Assembly (NCBI RefSeq): GCF_000210075.1
Contig: NC_021017.1
Coordinates: 1,293,487 to 1,357,486 of the forward strand
DNA from: Bacteroides xylanisolvens XB1A
GTDB taxonomy: Bacteria; Bacteroidota; Bacteroidia; Bacteroidales; Bacteroidaceae
Length of the DNA: 64,000 nt
Direction of reading: 5' to 3'
Shown here: positions 33,618-42,479 of the stretch, piece by piece
How positions within the stretch are numbered: position 1 is the first letter of the stretch
Layout of the letters: the number at the start of each line of letters is the position of its first letter
Notes under the pieces: generated by a model
The model's input: the letters and a program-made list of their open reading frames with translations, nothing else
Told to the model about the DNA's origin: nothing
The model's database searches: none
Position numbers and translations under genes: made by a program

Positions 33618-34226
33618 TTAATCTTTCATGGTATTAACCCGCACATAAATTTTATGACTGCCGCTTCCAATGGTGTCAAGTACTCCTTCCTTTACCCAAC
33701 CGTTCAATTCATTCAGCGCTTTGTTCTTTAGTAGTCCCGTCAGTTGCGTATACTCTTTGCGTCGTATCATCGGTCGTTCATCCAGAAACCTCTCCAACCT
33801 GCGCCGACGCTCTTCCACCGGAACTTCGGCGGAATGTGCAAATCCCGACTTCGCTTTTTCCACAAATCCGCGAACCTTCTTTCGGAAAGAAGATGATGGA
33901 CGAAAATTTACATTATCGAAATAAATGGACTGTGCATGTATCTCTTTGGCATCCATCACCGGACGTGCTTTCAGCTTGGCTGAAAAATATCCAAGGTTCC
34001 CCAACTGAACGTGATGTCCGCTGACTAAATATTCGGATATTTTATTTTCAATAGCCAGCTGAACTCCTTCAATATCTGCCGGCGTAAAGCTGGAAGCTTG
34101 AGCGATCTCTTTTACAATTTGTTGAAAGTCGATGGTTCCGTTCGATACGATGCGGGGATACAACGGCTGTTCGTCTTCGTCTTCTTTTGAAGACGGTTTT
34201 TTGCGAAAATCATACTTTGCGTACAT
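33618..34226 (-). CDS. HU-family DNA-binding protein with winged-helix-like tail
   Basis: A 202-residue protein. The first 130 residues are a Bacteroidetes HU-like domain (YAKYDFRKKPSS, IVKEIAQASSFTPADIEGVQ, the HVQLGNLGYFSAKLKARPVM strand pair that replaces the HU beta arm). The tail (about 140-202: RRRRLERFLDERPMIRRKEY, TQLTGLLKNKALNELNGWVK) looks like a helix-turn-helix extension and is not part of classic HU. I start at MYAKYDF; the longer frame adds 34 unlike residues. It is transcribed divergently from the VirE gene and lies just inside the left repeat cluster. Confidence 0.82.
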   Translation of the reverse strand: MYAKYDFRKKPSSKEDEDEQPLYPRIVSNGTIDFQQIVKEIAQASSFTPADIEGVQLAIENKISEYLVSGHHVQLGNLGYFSAKLKARPVMDAKEIHAQSIYFDNVNFRPSSSFRKKVRGFVEKAKSGFAHSAEVPVEERRRRLERFLDERPMIRRKEYTQLTGLLKNKALNELNGWVKEGVLDTIGSGSHKIYVRVNTMKD

Positions 34227-34357
34227 GTCTTTTCTATTATGGGTTAATGTGGCCAAAACGCCTTTTGAAAGGCATTTTAATGATTGTTTTGCAGCAAGAT
34301 AACCTACAATTGAAGCCTGGATAATCAACTGGAATCAGTGGCTTTTCTTGGGCACAC

Positions 34358-34434
34358 ATTTGTGGGCTCTACAGCCCACGAATGTAAACTATACAGCCCG
34401 CATAGGTGGGCTGTACGGCACACTTATGCGGGCT
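34358..34434. repeat. overlapping GC-rich palindromes
   Basis: GTGGGCT (34362-34368) pairs with AGCCCAC (34373-34379). Next, AGCCCGCATA (34395-34404) pairs with TATGCGGGCT (34425-34434), while ACAGCCC (34393-34399) can instead pair with GGGCTGT (34408-34414); these two folds exclude each other. The units resemble one another (AGCCC...GGGCT) and lie in the 398-base gap between the HU-like and VirE genes. The rest of that gap holds the VirE promoter and a small GCCTTT-TG-AAAGGC hairpin near 34260. Confidence 0.75.
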
Positions 34435-34543
34435 GAAGTCTAACTGCCTGCAAAGATACATTATCCTGCCTTTATTCGCAAATTTAGTAAGCATTATTTC
34501 TGTAAAATAAAGTCGTGTGGCGTAGCAAATAAAAGCGGTGAAA

Positions 34544-34575
34544 TTTGTTTGGGCGAAGAGCATGTTGTATCTTTG
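34544..34575 (+). promoter_or_regulatory. promoter of the VirE-DinD genes
   Basis: TTTG (34544-34547) and TATCTTTG (34568-34575) are separated by 20 bp, a full Bacteroides promoter. The start codon follows 49 bases later. Confidence 0.85.
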
Positions 34576-34624
34576 TATGGCTGTAGTGCAGCTTTCCTTT
34601 TACTGGAAATAATAATAAAAAAAG

Positions 34625-36709
34625 ATGAGAATAACATTAGTCAGAGACGATGGCAAGGTAAAAACCTTACGGACGTTGAAAATGGAGCTCCTTTTGGAGC
34701 AGATGAAAACGGAAGTCAAGGCGCAGCCCGTCTCAAAGATGAGGGAAGTCTTGCGGTATACTCTTCCGGGAAATTCGATTGAAGAGGTGCGTAAAGTTCC
34801 CAAAGTGATGCCTGCCGCAGCTTTTGTCCGTAAAGAAGGGGTAATGACCCTGAATGAATATAACGGCATAGTGATGATGGAAGTCAATAACCTTTCGGGA
34901 AGGGCGGAAGCCGACGAAATAAAGGAACTGGTTAAAGAGCTTCCGCAAACATACCTTGCTTTTACCGGATCTTCCGGCAAATCAGTAAAGATATGGGTAC
35001 GGTTCACCTATTCGGATGACCGCTTGCCGACTTTACGCGAGCAAGCGGAACTTTTTCACGCGCATGCTTATCAGACGGCTGTGAAATATTATCAGCCACA
35101 ACTGCCTTTTGATATCGAACTGAAAGAACCGTCGCTCGAACAATATTGCAGGCTGACGTATGATCCTGAACTTTATTTCAATCCGAAAGCAATGCCTATT
35201 TATATGAAGCAGCCCGTCAGTCTTCCGTCCGAAACGACTTTTATCAAACGAACGCGGGAAACTGATTCTCCTTTGCAGCGAATGGCGCCCGGATATGAAA
35301 ATTATGAAGCATTGTCGGTGCTTTTCTCCGCTGCATTCAACAGGGCGCTCGAAGAACTGGACGGATACCGGGAAGGAGACGATCTGCAACCGCTACTAGT
35401 GTGTTTGGCGGAGCATTGCTTTCGGGCAGGTATCCCCGAAGAAGATACTGTGCGGTGGACAAAGGCGCACTACCGGCTCCCTTCGGACGAGTTACTGATT
35501 CGCGAAACTGTGAAAAGTGTCTACCGTTCCGCCAAGGGATTCGGCAAGAAGAGCAGTCTGACGGCCGAACAGCTTTTCGCCATGCAGATGGACGAATTTA
35601 TGAAGCGCCGTTATGAATTTCGATACAATACGCTGACCACGGAAGTGGAATATCGCGAACGGAATAGTTTTAATTTCTATTTTCGTCCGGTGGACAAGCG
35701 GGTGCTGGCGAGTATCACGATGAATGCCATGTATGAAGGGGTGAAAATGTGGGATAGGGACGTAATCCGCTATTTGGATTCCGACCATGTGCCTGTTTAT
35801 CAGCCTGTGGAGGATTTTTTGTATCATCTGCCTCACTGGGATGGTAAAGACCGGATTTTGGAACTGGCCAACCGTGTTCCCTGTGATAATCCGCATTGGG
35901 CGCCGTTGTTCCGTCGGTGGTTTTTGAATATGGTTGCCCATTGGAGGGGAATGGATAAGAAACATGCCAACAGTACGTCACCTTTGCTGATTGGTCCGCA
36001 GGCATATCGGAAATCGACTTTTTGCAGAATGCTTCTTCCTCCTGCTTTACAGGCGTACTATACGGATAGCATTGATTTCAGTCGGAAACGGGACGCGGAG
36101 TTGTATCTGAATCGCTTTCTGCTTATCAATATGGATGAATTCGACCAGATTAGTCCAACCCAGCAGGCTTTTCTGAAACATATTCTGCAAAAGCCGGTGG
36201 TGAACACACGTCGTCCGAATGCTTCGGCAGTGGAAGAGCTTCGCCGGTATGCATCGTTCATTGCCACGAGCAATCATCGGGATTTGTTGACGGATACTTC
36301 CGGTAGCCGTCGTTTCATCGGTATTTACATGACGGGAGCTATAGATGTGTCGCGTCCTATTGATTATGAACAGCTTTATGCACAGGCGTTGGAGTTGCTT
36401 TATCACAACGAACGTTATTGGTTTGACTCCGAAGAAGAGGCTATCATGACGGAAAACAACCGGGAGTTTGAACAATCTCCTGCCATCGAACAATTATTTA
36501 TGGTTTATTATCGTAGGGCAGAAGAAGAGGAAGAAGGGGAATGGTTACTGGCTATTGACATTCTGCGCCGGATTCAGAAAGCAAGTAAAATGACATTTTC
36601 CGCCAGGCAGGCTTCTTATTTCGGGCGTATCTTGCAGCGGCTCGGAGTGAAATCTAAACGGAAAACGTATGGTACGTATTATCATGTTGTACCTTTGGAG
36701 GTAGAATAG
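34625..36709 (+). CDS. VirE-family primase/helicase (BT4734-like N-terminus)
   Basis: A 694-residue protein. The N-terminal part (about 60-200: SGRAEADEIKELVKELPQTY, AFTGSSGKSVKIWVRF, LPFDIELKEPSLEQYCRL) is the VirE_N/BT4734-like primase-type domain. A helical linker leads to a VirE-type superfamily 3 helicase: Walker A GPQAYRKST (457-465, with Arg462 where Gly is usual but Lys463 and Ser464 kept), Walker B LLINMDEFDQ (Asp504, Glu505), and sensor RYASFIATSNHRDLL with the arginine region GSRRFIGIY. Such proteins resemble replication proteins of plasmids and phages and are common beside HU-like and DUF4248 genes in Bacteroides. Own promoter; DinD-like gene follows 42 bases later. Confidence 0.88.
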   Translation: MRITLVRDDGKVKTLRTLKMELLLEQMKTEVKAQPVSKMREVLRYTLPGNSIEEVRKVPKVMPAAAFVRKEGVMTLNEYNGIVMMEVNNLSGRAEADEIKELVKELPQTYLAFTGSSGKSVKIWVRFTYSDDRLPTLREQAELFHAHAYQTAVKYYQPQLPFDIELKEPSLEQYCRLTYDPELYFNPKAMPIYMKQPVSLPSETTFIKRTRETDSPLQRMAPGYENYEALSVLFSAAFNRALEELDGYREGDDLQPLLVCLAEHCFRAGIPEEDTVRWTKAHYRLPSDELLIRETVKSVYRSAKGFGKKSSLTAEQLFAMQMDEFMKRRYEFRYNTLTTEVEYRERNSFNFYFRPVDKRVLASITMNAMYEGVKMWDRDVIRYLDSDHVPVYQPVEDFLYHLPHWDGKDRILELANRVPCDNPHWAPLFRRWFLNMVAHWRGMDKKHANSTSPLLIGPQAYRKSTFCRMLLPPALQAYYTDSIDFSRKRDAELYLNRFLLINMDEFDQISPTQQAFLKHILQKPVVNTRRPNASAVEELRRYASFIATSNHRDLLTDTSGSRRFIGIYMTGAIDVSRPIDYEQLYAQALELLYHNERYWFDSEEEAIMTENNREFEQSPAIEQLFMVYYRRAEEEEEGEWLLAIDILRRIQKASKMTFSARQASYFGRILQRLGVKSKRKTYGTYYHVVPLEVE

Positions 36710-36751
36710 ATTTTGTTATTTATTAATTATTTACATCATATATATAATGCT

Positions 36752-37615
36752 ATGACTAAAAAAGATGCTATAAAAGTATTTGAAGATAAAAAGATCCGTG
36801 CTGTTTGGGATGACCAAAAGGAGGAATGGTATTTTTCCATTGTGGATGTGGTAAGCGTGCTAACAGAAAGTGTTGATGGACGCAAGTATTGGAATAAGTT
36901 GAAACAGCGTCTCAAAGCAGAAGGTAGTGAGTTGGTGACAAATTGTCACCAACTGAAATTACCCTCTTCCGATGGCAAACTGTATAAGACAGATGTAGCT
37001 ACAACCCAACAGCTTTTCCGTCTAATTCAGTCTATTCCCTCGCCCAAAGCGGAGCCCTTTAAGATGTGGATGGCTCAAGTCGCCAAAGAGCGTCTGGATG
37101 AAATGCAGGACCCCGAACTGACTATAAATCGGGCGATGATGGAATATAAATCTTTAGGTTACTCGGATAATTGGATTAATCAACGATTGAAATCAATTGA
37201 AGTACGGAAGGAACTAACTGACGAATGGAAAAGAAATGGGATGCAAGAGGGCGTTCAGTTTGCTGCATTAACGGATATAATTTATCAGACATGGGCTGAA
37301 AAGTCGGCAAAAGAGTATAAGCAGTTTAAAGGATTGAAGAAAGAAAATCTCCGTGATAATATGACGAACACTGAACTGATCCTTAATATGCTTGCTGAAA
37401 CGGCTACTACGGATTTGTCCAAAGAGAGAAACCCATCCGGTTTTGCTGAAAATGCCGAAGTGGCAAAAGATGGAGGAAATGTGGCAAGAGTTGCTCGCAA
37501 GCAATTGGAAAGTCAGCTAAAACGCCCTGTTATATCTCCACTTAATGCAAAAAGTGCATTGCAAGTTGGTGATGAACGGGAAAAAAATGAAACTTCAGGA
37601 GAGAGCGTGGAATGA
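36752..37615 (+). CDS. DinD-like / Bro-N domain protein
   Basis: A 287-residue protein. The N-terminal Bro-N domain (about 6-110) has KIRAVWDDQKEEWYFSIVDV, then VLTESVDGRKYWNKLKQRLK and the block IQSIPSPKAEPFKMWMAQVA; the rest matches the DNA-damage-inducible protein D family (YSDNWINQRLKSIEVRKELT, TWAEKSAKEYKQFKGLKKEN, LRDNMTNTELILNMLAE). E. coli DinD is SOS-induced and inhibits RecA strand exchange; Bro-N domains also occur in phage antirepressors. I start at MTKKDAIKVFED; the longer frame begins with TTG. It is probably cotranscribed with the VirE gene and ends 2 bases before the right repeat cluster. Confidence 0.87.
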   Translation: MTKKDAIKVFEDKKIRAVWDDQKEEWYFSIVDVVSVLTESVDGRKYWNKLKQRLKAEGSELVTNCHQLKLPSSDGKLYKTDVATTQQLFRLIQSIPSPKAEPFKMWMAQVAKERLDEMQDPELTINRAMMEYKSLGYSDNWINQRLKSIEVRKELTDEWKRNGMQEGVQFAALTDIIYQTWAEKSAKEYKQFKGLKKENLRDNMTNTELILNMLAETATTDLSKERNPSGFAENAEVAKDGGNVARVARKQLESQLKRPVISPLNAKSALQVGDEREKNETSGESVE

Positions 37616-37617
37616 TC

Positions 37618-37695
37618 AAGTATGATAGATACCTCGTTTTTGATGGTCTAAGTATGATAGATACCGGAAATAATAGTTATCTATCATACTTATTC
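37618..37695. repeat. right repeat cluster of the HU-VirE-DinD module
   Basis: Two direct copies AAGTATGATAGATACC (37618-37633 and 37650-37665) and one inverted copy ATCTATCATACTTATTC (37679-37695). The outermost copy is the reverse complement of the outermost left copy at 33522-33538 in 16 of 17 positions. A further partial AGTATGATACT lies at 37730-37740. Confidence 0.85.
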
Positions 37696-37747
37696 TTTTA
37701 ATTATAAGTGGTTTATGAAAATGAATGAGAGTATGATACTAGTTTTT

Positions 37748-38914
37748 TTACTCATAGAGAAGATATTTTTTTCTAATCTCCTTGTAATCCTGTAATTCCT
37801 TTTGCCAACTATTCCGGATAGCCTCTTCCGATTCTCCTTTGAGGATAGCTTTGCGTACGCTGTCAGTTCCCATCAGCAAATCAAACCATCGGGCACGGGA
37901 GAAGAAAGCTGCGTTTTCACCGGATAAGCGATAAAAGTCCAAGAAGTAGCGGAGTGTAAATCCGTTCACATCGGTTACATTACGGAGATCTTCCCCATAA
38001 CAGGTGATACCTTTGTGCATCGGATTTTTGTCAAAACCGGGTAAGGAGCGGGGAGTAAAAGTGAAACTTCCGTATTTCTTATTAGGTGCGCCTAATACCT
38101 GGAAAGGGAAAGTTGTCCCCCGTCCCACGCTGACGCGGGTGGCTTCAAAAGGACAAAGTGAGGCGTACAATCGGATAGACTGATCGTTTGGGAGGTTGGG
38201 CGACGGCTTGATGGGAAGTGAATAAGGTGCTCCATGTTTCCACCCGGTCATTGGAATTACCTTTAATGAACAAGGATTTTTCTTGTTGGCAATCCATCTT
38301 TCCCCGTTTATCATCTGTGCCAGTTCGCCGATGGTACATCCGTGGAGAACCGGAAGGGGTAACATGCCGACAAAACTCCGGTAGGCAGGTTTGAGTATCG
38401 GACCATCCACATAATCGCACGGATTGGGGCGATCCAGTACAACCATTTCTTTCTTGTTCTCTGCGCAAGCTTCCATCACATAATACATCGTGCTTATATA
38501 GGTATAAAAGCGTGCCCCTACATCCTGAATGTCGAATACAATCACATCGACATCTTTTAGTTGGGCGGCAGACGGCTTTTTGTTGTCACCATAAAGCGAT
38601 ACGATAGGAATGCCGGTGTGGGAATCTTTTCCGTCTTTCACCGTTTCACCCGCATCTGCGTTACCACGGAAACCATGCTCGGGAGCAAATACTTTGACTA
38701 CCCGGACCTCTCTCTTTAATAAGGTATCGAGAAGATGAACCTGCTTTCTTCCCACAACAGAAGTGTGATTGACCACCATTCCGATGCGTTTTCCTTTCAG
38801 CAACGGCAGATATTGATCCATCTGTTCTGCTCCCGTGACAATTTGACTGTTTACACGCATTGGCAACAACATAATGAACAAAAATATAAGAATGAAGGAA
38901 ACTCTAGTTTGCAT
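37748..38914 (-). CDS. namZ: DUF1343 exo-beta-N-acetylmuramidase (NamZ type)
   Basis: A 388-residue periplasmic protein of the DUF1343 family, which in characterised members (NamZ, GH171) removes terminal N-acetylmuramic acid from peptidoglycan fragments. A signal peptide (about 1-23, FILIFLFIMLLPMRVNSQ) precedes the catalytic part: GMVVNHTSVVGR, the FAPEHGFRGNADAGETV block with its conserved Glu and His, DIQDVGARFYTYISTMYYV, and DRPNPCDYVDGPIL. I start at MQTRVSF, ATG at 38912-38914, behind a full promoter at 38941-38972. It is transcribed divergently from the HD gene. Confidence 0.9.
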   Translation of the reverse strand: MQTRVSFILIFLFIMLLPMRVNSQIVTGAEQMDQYLPLLKGKRIGMVVNHTSVVGRKQVHLLDTLLKREVRVVKVFAPEHGFRGNADAGETVKDGKDSHTGIPIVSLYGDNKKPSAAQLKDVDVIVFDIQDVGARFYTYISTMYYVMEACAENKKEMVVLDRPNPCDYVDGPILKPAYRSFVGMLPLPVLHGCTIGELAQMINGERWIANKKNPCSLKVIPMTGWKHGAPYSLPIKPSPNLPNDQSIRLYASLCPFEATRVSVGRGTTFPFQVLGAPNKKYGSFTFTPRSLPGFDKNPMHKGITCYGEDLRNVTDVNGFTLRYFLDFYRLSGENAAFFSRARWFDLLMGTDSVRKAILKGESEEAIRNSWQKELQDYKEIRKKYLLYE

Positions 38915-38940
38915 ATCGGTAATTTTTTTGTAATATTGCA

Positions 38941-38972
38941 CAAAAATATTAATTTCTCATCAAGAGAGCAAA
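38941..38972 (-). promoter_or_regulatory. promoter of the DUF1343 gene
   Basis: On the minus strand TTTG (38972-38969) and TATTTTTG (38948-38941) are 20 bp apart, a complete Bacteroides promoter, 26 bases ahead of the chosen ATG. Confidence 0.8.
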
Positions 38973-38983
38973 AAATAAAGCAC

Positions 38984-39520
38984 ATGAATCCATACGAAAT
39001 CATTGATAAGTATTATCCGGAGAATACCCAGCAGAGACAAATCTTAGTAATACATAGTTTGGCCGTGTCCGGAAAAGCAATGAAAATGCTGGATGCTCAT
39101 CCCGAATTGCGTTTAAACCGGAGTTTTGTGAAAGAAGCTGCTCTGTTGCATGATATTGGAATTTTTCAGACCGATGCTCCCACCATTCAGTGCTTTGGCA
39201 CTCATCCTTATATCGCCCACGGATATTTGGGAGCTGAAATCTTGCGGGCGGAAGGTTTCCCCCAACACGCATTGGTGTGCGAACGCCATACGGGAGCCGG
39301 ACTCTCGTTGGAAGATATCATTGCCCAGCAGCTCCCCGTTCCTCATCGTGAGATGCTGCCCATTACCCTGGAAGAGCAATTGATTTGCTTTGCGGATAAA
39401 TTCTTTTCTAAAACCCATCTGGATGAAGAGAAAACTGTGGAAAAAGCGCGGCAAAGTATTGCAAAATATGGTGAAGAAGGCCTAAGCCGCTTTGATAGAT
39501 GGTGTTCTCTCTTTTTATAG
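38984..39520 (+). CDS. HD-domain phosphohydrolase
   Basis: A 178-residue cytosolic HD-domain protein. The metal-binding His-Asp pair is in EAALLHDIGIFQTDAP, with upstream VIHSLAVSGKAMK and downstream RHTGAGLSLEDI and LICFADKFFSKTH. The family hydrolyses phosphate esters of nucleotides or related small molecules; the substrate is unknown. The frame is open back to 38735, but that part overlaps the divergent DUF1343 gene; the ATG at 38984 begins the conserved MNPYEIIDKYYPENT. Confidence 0.87.
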   Translation: MNPYEIIDKYYPENTQQRQILVIHSLAVSGKAMKMLDAHPELRLNRSFVKEAALLHDIGIFQTDAPTIQCFGTHPYIAHGYLGAEILRAEGFPQHALVCERHTGAGLSLEDIIAQQLPVPHREMLPITLEEQLICFADKFFSKTHLDEEKTVEKARQSIAKYGEEGLSRFDRWCSLFL

Positions 39521-39575
39521 CACTAAAAAATAATTAAATAACGAAGATTCTAACTCATATTTGGTGAAGATTGTG

Positions 39576-39583
39576 TACTTTTG
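39576..39583 (+). promoter_or_regulatory. -7 box of lptD
   Basis: TACTTTTG, exact TAnnTTTG, 26 bases before the ATG at 39610. No TTTG at the standard -33 distance. Confidence 0.5.
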
Positions 39584-39609
39584 CCACTTCAAGCGTAAAC
39601 TATTAGTTA

Positions 39610-42324
39610 ATGGCGCCATTGAAAGCAAAAATACTTATATCATTCATACTGCTGATTGTCTTACTGATGCTTCCCGATGAGGCTACGTCTCAGCGTCGAA
39701 GAAGAGGAATGATTGCCTCCAATACCGCACAAACGGATTCCCTTCAGGGAAATGATTCGTTGAAAGCAGATACGGTAACGGTACGCATTGATTCCATCGC
39801 ACCGGTAAAGAAGAAACAACCACTCGATGCACCGGTTGTTTATGAATCCAACGACTCCACTGTCTTTACTTTGGGAGGAGCCGCTACACTTTATGGTAGC
39901 GGAAAAGTGAATTATCAGAACATCGAACTGGCTGCGGAAGTTATTTCGATGAATCTGGATAGTAGTACTGTGCATGCTTATGGTATCAAGGATACTACCG
40001 GAGTGGAAAAAGGTAAACCGGTATTTAAAGAAGGTGATACCTCGTATGATACGGAAACAATCCGATATAACTTCAAAACCAAGAAAGCGGGAATTACTGA
40101 TATCGTCACCCAGCAGGGAGAAGGATATGTGACCGGAAGCAAGGCGAAGAAAGGGGCCAATGATGAAATTTTCATGGAGCATGGGCGTTATACAACCTGC
40201 GATCATCACGATCATCCCCACTTCTATATGCAGCTGACGAGAGCTAAGGTGCGCCCTAAAAAGAATGTAGTGACAGGACCTGCCTATCTGGTTGTGGAAG
40301 ATGTGCCTCTGCCGTTGGCTGTGCCGTTCTTCTTCTTCCCATTCTCCAGCAGTTACTCTTCCGGTTTCATTATGCCGACTTATATGGATGACTCCAGTCG
40401 TGGTTTCGGTTTGGCAGAAGGAGGATATTACTTTGCCATGAGTGATATCATGGACTTGAAAATAACGGGAGATATCTTCACGAAAGGTTCATGGAGATTG
40501 TCTGGATTGACAAACTATAATAAACGCTATAAATATTCCGGTACGCTGCAAGCGGACTATCAGGTCACCAAGACTGGAGATAAAGGGATGCCGGACTATA
40601 CAGTTGCTAAGGACTTTAAGGTGGTATGGAACCATCGACAGGATGCTAAAGCCAGTCCGAACACTACATTCTCTGCCAGTGTGAACTTCTCGACCAGTAG
40701 TTATGAACGTTCTAATATCAACAACCTTTATAATTCGCAGTTGTTGACTCAAAATACCAAAACATCAAGTATTAGTTATTCTCGTAGTTTTCCCGATATC
40801 GGTCTGACCTTATCCGGAACTACCAATATCGCACAGACAATGCGTGACTCTTCTATTGCGGTCACTTTGCCTGACTTGAATATTACGTTGAGCCGTCTGT
40901 TTCCGTTCAAGCGCAAGAAAGCGGCAGGAGCCGAACGTTGGTACGAGAAGATTTCCATTGGTTATACGGGACGTCTGACAAACAGTATCCGTACTAAAGA
41001 TGACCATTTGTTCAAAGCCGGACTAAGCTCATGGGAGAATGCGATGAACCATAACATTCCTATCAGTGCTACTTTTACGCTGTTCAAATATTTGCAGGTC
41101 AATCCTTCTGTGAATTATACAGAACGATGGTACACCCGTAAAATCAATCAGCATTATAACGAAGATACTCACAGGCTGGAATCATTGCCGGGCGATTCTC
41201 TTAACGGCTTTTATCGTGTATCCAATTACTCGGCTAGTTTGGCTCTAAGTACGAAATTGTATGGTATGTATAAACCGATCTTTGCGAAGAAGAAGGAGAT
41301 ACAGATTCGTCACGTATTCACACCGCAGGTGAGTTTGAGTGGTGCTCCGGGATTTGGCAAGTACTGGGAAGAATATACCGATTATAATGGTAATACACAA
41401 TATTATTCTCCTTTTACCAATCAGCCTTATGGCGTGCCTTCTCGTGAGGGGTCGGGAACGGTTAGTTTCTCGATAGCTAATAACTTGGAGATGAAGTATT
41501 ATGACGCAAAGAATGATACAGTCAAGAAAGTTAGCCTTATTGATGATTTGAGTGCCAATATGTCCTATAATATGGCGGCAAAGGAAAGACCGTGGAGTGA
41601 CTTAAGTATGAACCTCCGTCTGAAACTGACCAAGAATTATACTTTCAATATGAATGCCCAATTCGCTACGTATGCTTATACATTCGATAAAAGCGGTAAT
41701 GTAGTGACCAGTAACCGTACAGAATGGTCGTATGGTCGTTTTGGGCGTTTCCAAGGATATGGTTCTTCTTTCAACTATACCTTTAATAATGACACATGGA
41801 AGAAATGGTTCGGTCCGAAAGAGGAGGATGAAAAAGGAAAAGATAAGAAGTCGGAGGATAGTGACGATGAAGAATCTGACGGAACGGAAGGAGATGGTAC
41901 TACACCTAAGAAAGTAGAGAAAGCACAGGCAGACCCGGATGGTTATCAGGTGTTTAAGATGCCTTGGTCGTTAAGCCTTAGCTATTCGTTTAATATCCGT
42001 GAAGATAGGTCTAAGCCTATTAACCGTTATTCCATGCGATATCCTTATACGTATACGCATAACATCAATGCAAACGGAAATATAAAGATTTCTAATAACT
42101 GGTCGCTCTCGTTCAACTCGGGCTATGATTTTCAGGCAAAAGAGATTACGCAGACTTCTTGTACAATCTCCCGTGACTTGCACTGTTTCAACCTGTCCGC
42201 CAGTCTTTCTCCTTTCGGACGCTGGAAATATTACAATGTTACCATCCGTGCGAATGCAAGCATCTTGCAAGACTTGAAGTATGAGCAGAGAAGCCAAACG
42301 CAAAGTAACATTCAGTGGTACTAG
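39610..42324 (+). CDS. lptD: LPS assembly protein LptD-like outer-membrane barrel
   Basis: A 904-residue outer-membrane protein. After a signal peptide (about 1-27) comes an OstA-like beta-jellyroll (about 70-200: TLGGAATLYGSGKVNYQNIE, ITDIVTQQGEGYVTGSKAKK, GRYTTCDHHDHPHFYMQLTR), then the conserved PLPLAVPFFFFPFSSSYSSG segment and a large barrel of alternating strands ending TQSNIQWY. It is the acceptor of the LPS transport bridge. A very acidic stretch (about residues 737-775, DEKGKDKKSEDSDDEESDG) interrupts the barrel and is probably an external or periplasmic loop. Single gene; a hairpin terminator separates it from the convergent ung. Confidence 0.9.
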   Translation: MAPLKAKILISFILLIVLLMLPDEATSQRRRRGMIASNTAQTDSLQGNDSLKADTVTVRIDSIAPVKKKQPLDAPVVYESNDSTVFTLGGAATLYGSGKVNYQNIELAAEVISMNLDSSTVHAYGIKDTTGVEKGKPVFKEGDTSYDTETIRYNFKTKKAGITDIVTQQGEGYVTGSKAKKGANDEIFMEHGRYTTCDHHDHPHFYMQLTRAKVRPKKNVVTGPAYLVVEDVPLPLAVPFFFFPFSSSYSSGFIMPTYMDDSSRGFGLAEGGYYFAMSDIMDLKITGDIFTKGSWRLSGLTNYNKRYKYSGTLQADYQVTKTGDKGMPDYTVAKDFKVVWNHRQDAKASPNTTFSASVNFSTSSYERSNINNLYNSQLLTQNTKTSSISYSRSFPDIGLTLSGTTNIAQTMRDSSIAVTLPDLNITLSRLFPFKRKKAAGAERWYEKISIGYTGRLTNSIRTKDDHLFKAGLSSWENAMNHNIPISATFTLFKYLQVNPSVNYTERWYTRKINQHYNEDTHRLESLPGDSLNGFYRVSNYSASLALSTKLYGMYKPIFAKKKEIQIRHVFTPQVSLSGAPGFGKYWEEYTDYNGNTQYYSPFTNQPYGVPSREGSGTVSFSIANNLEMKYYDAKNDTVKKVSLIDDLSANMSYNMAAKERPWSDLSMNLRLKLTKNYTFNMNAQFATYAYTFDKSGNVVTSNRTEWSYGRFGRFQGYGSSFNYTFNNDTWKKWFGPKEEDEKGKDKKSEDSDDEESDGTEGDGTTPKKVEKAQADPDGYQVFKMPWSLSLSYSFNIREDRSKPINRYSMRYPYTYTHNINANGNIKISNNWSLSFNSGYDFQAKEITQTSCTISRDLHCFNLSASLSPFGRWKYYNVTIRANASILQDLKYEQRSQTQSNIQWY

Positions 42325-42389
42325 GATAAGTTGAGAGTTGAGAGTGGAAATTCGGACGTGTAATTGTTTTGCTAGAATATAGAAAAGAA

Positions 42390-42434
42390 AAATGGCTGCG
42401 CTATCATTCGACGAATAGTGCAGCCATTTTTTTT
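42390..42434. terminator. two-way terminator between lptD and ung
   Basis: AAATGGCTGC-G-CTAT pairs with ATAG-T-GCAGCCATTT around the loop CATTCGACGA; the arms lie near 42391-42405 and 42415-42429. A T run follows on the plus strand and an A/T run on the other. Flanking it are imperfect inverted copies of TTGAGAGTTGAGAGTGG (around 42330 and 42450), another simple-repeat family. Confidence 0.85.
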
Positions 42435-42479
42435 ACTCTTTACTCTTTATTCTCAACTCTCCATTCTCAACTTCTCCAA

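Noticed and set aside
33522..37695. Calling the repeat-bounded module an insertion sequence
   Set aside because: No transposase is encoded and I could not identify a clear target-site duplication next to the outer repeats, so only a neutral description is justified.
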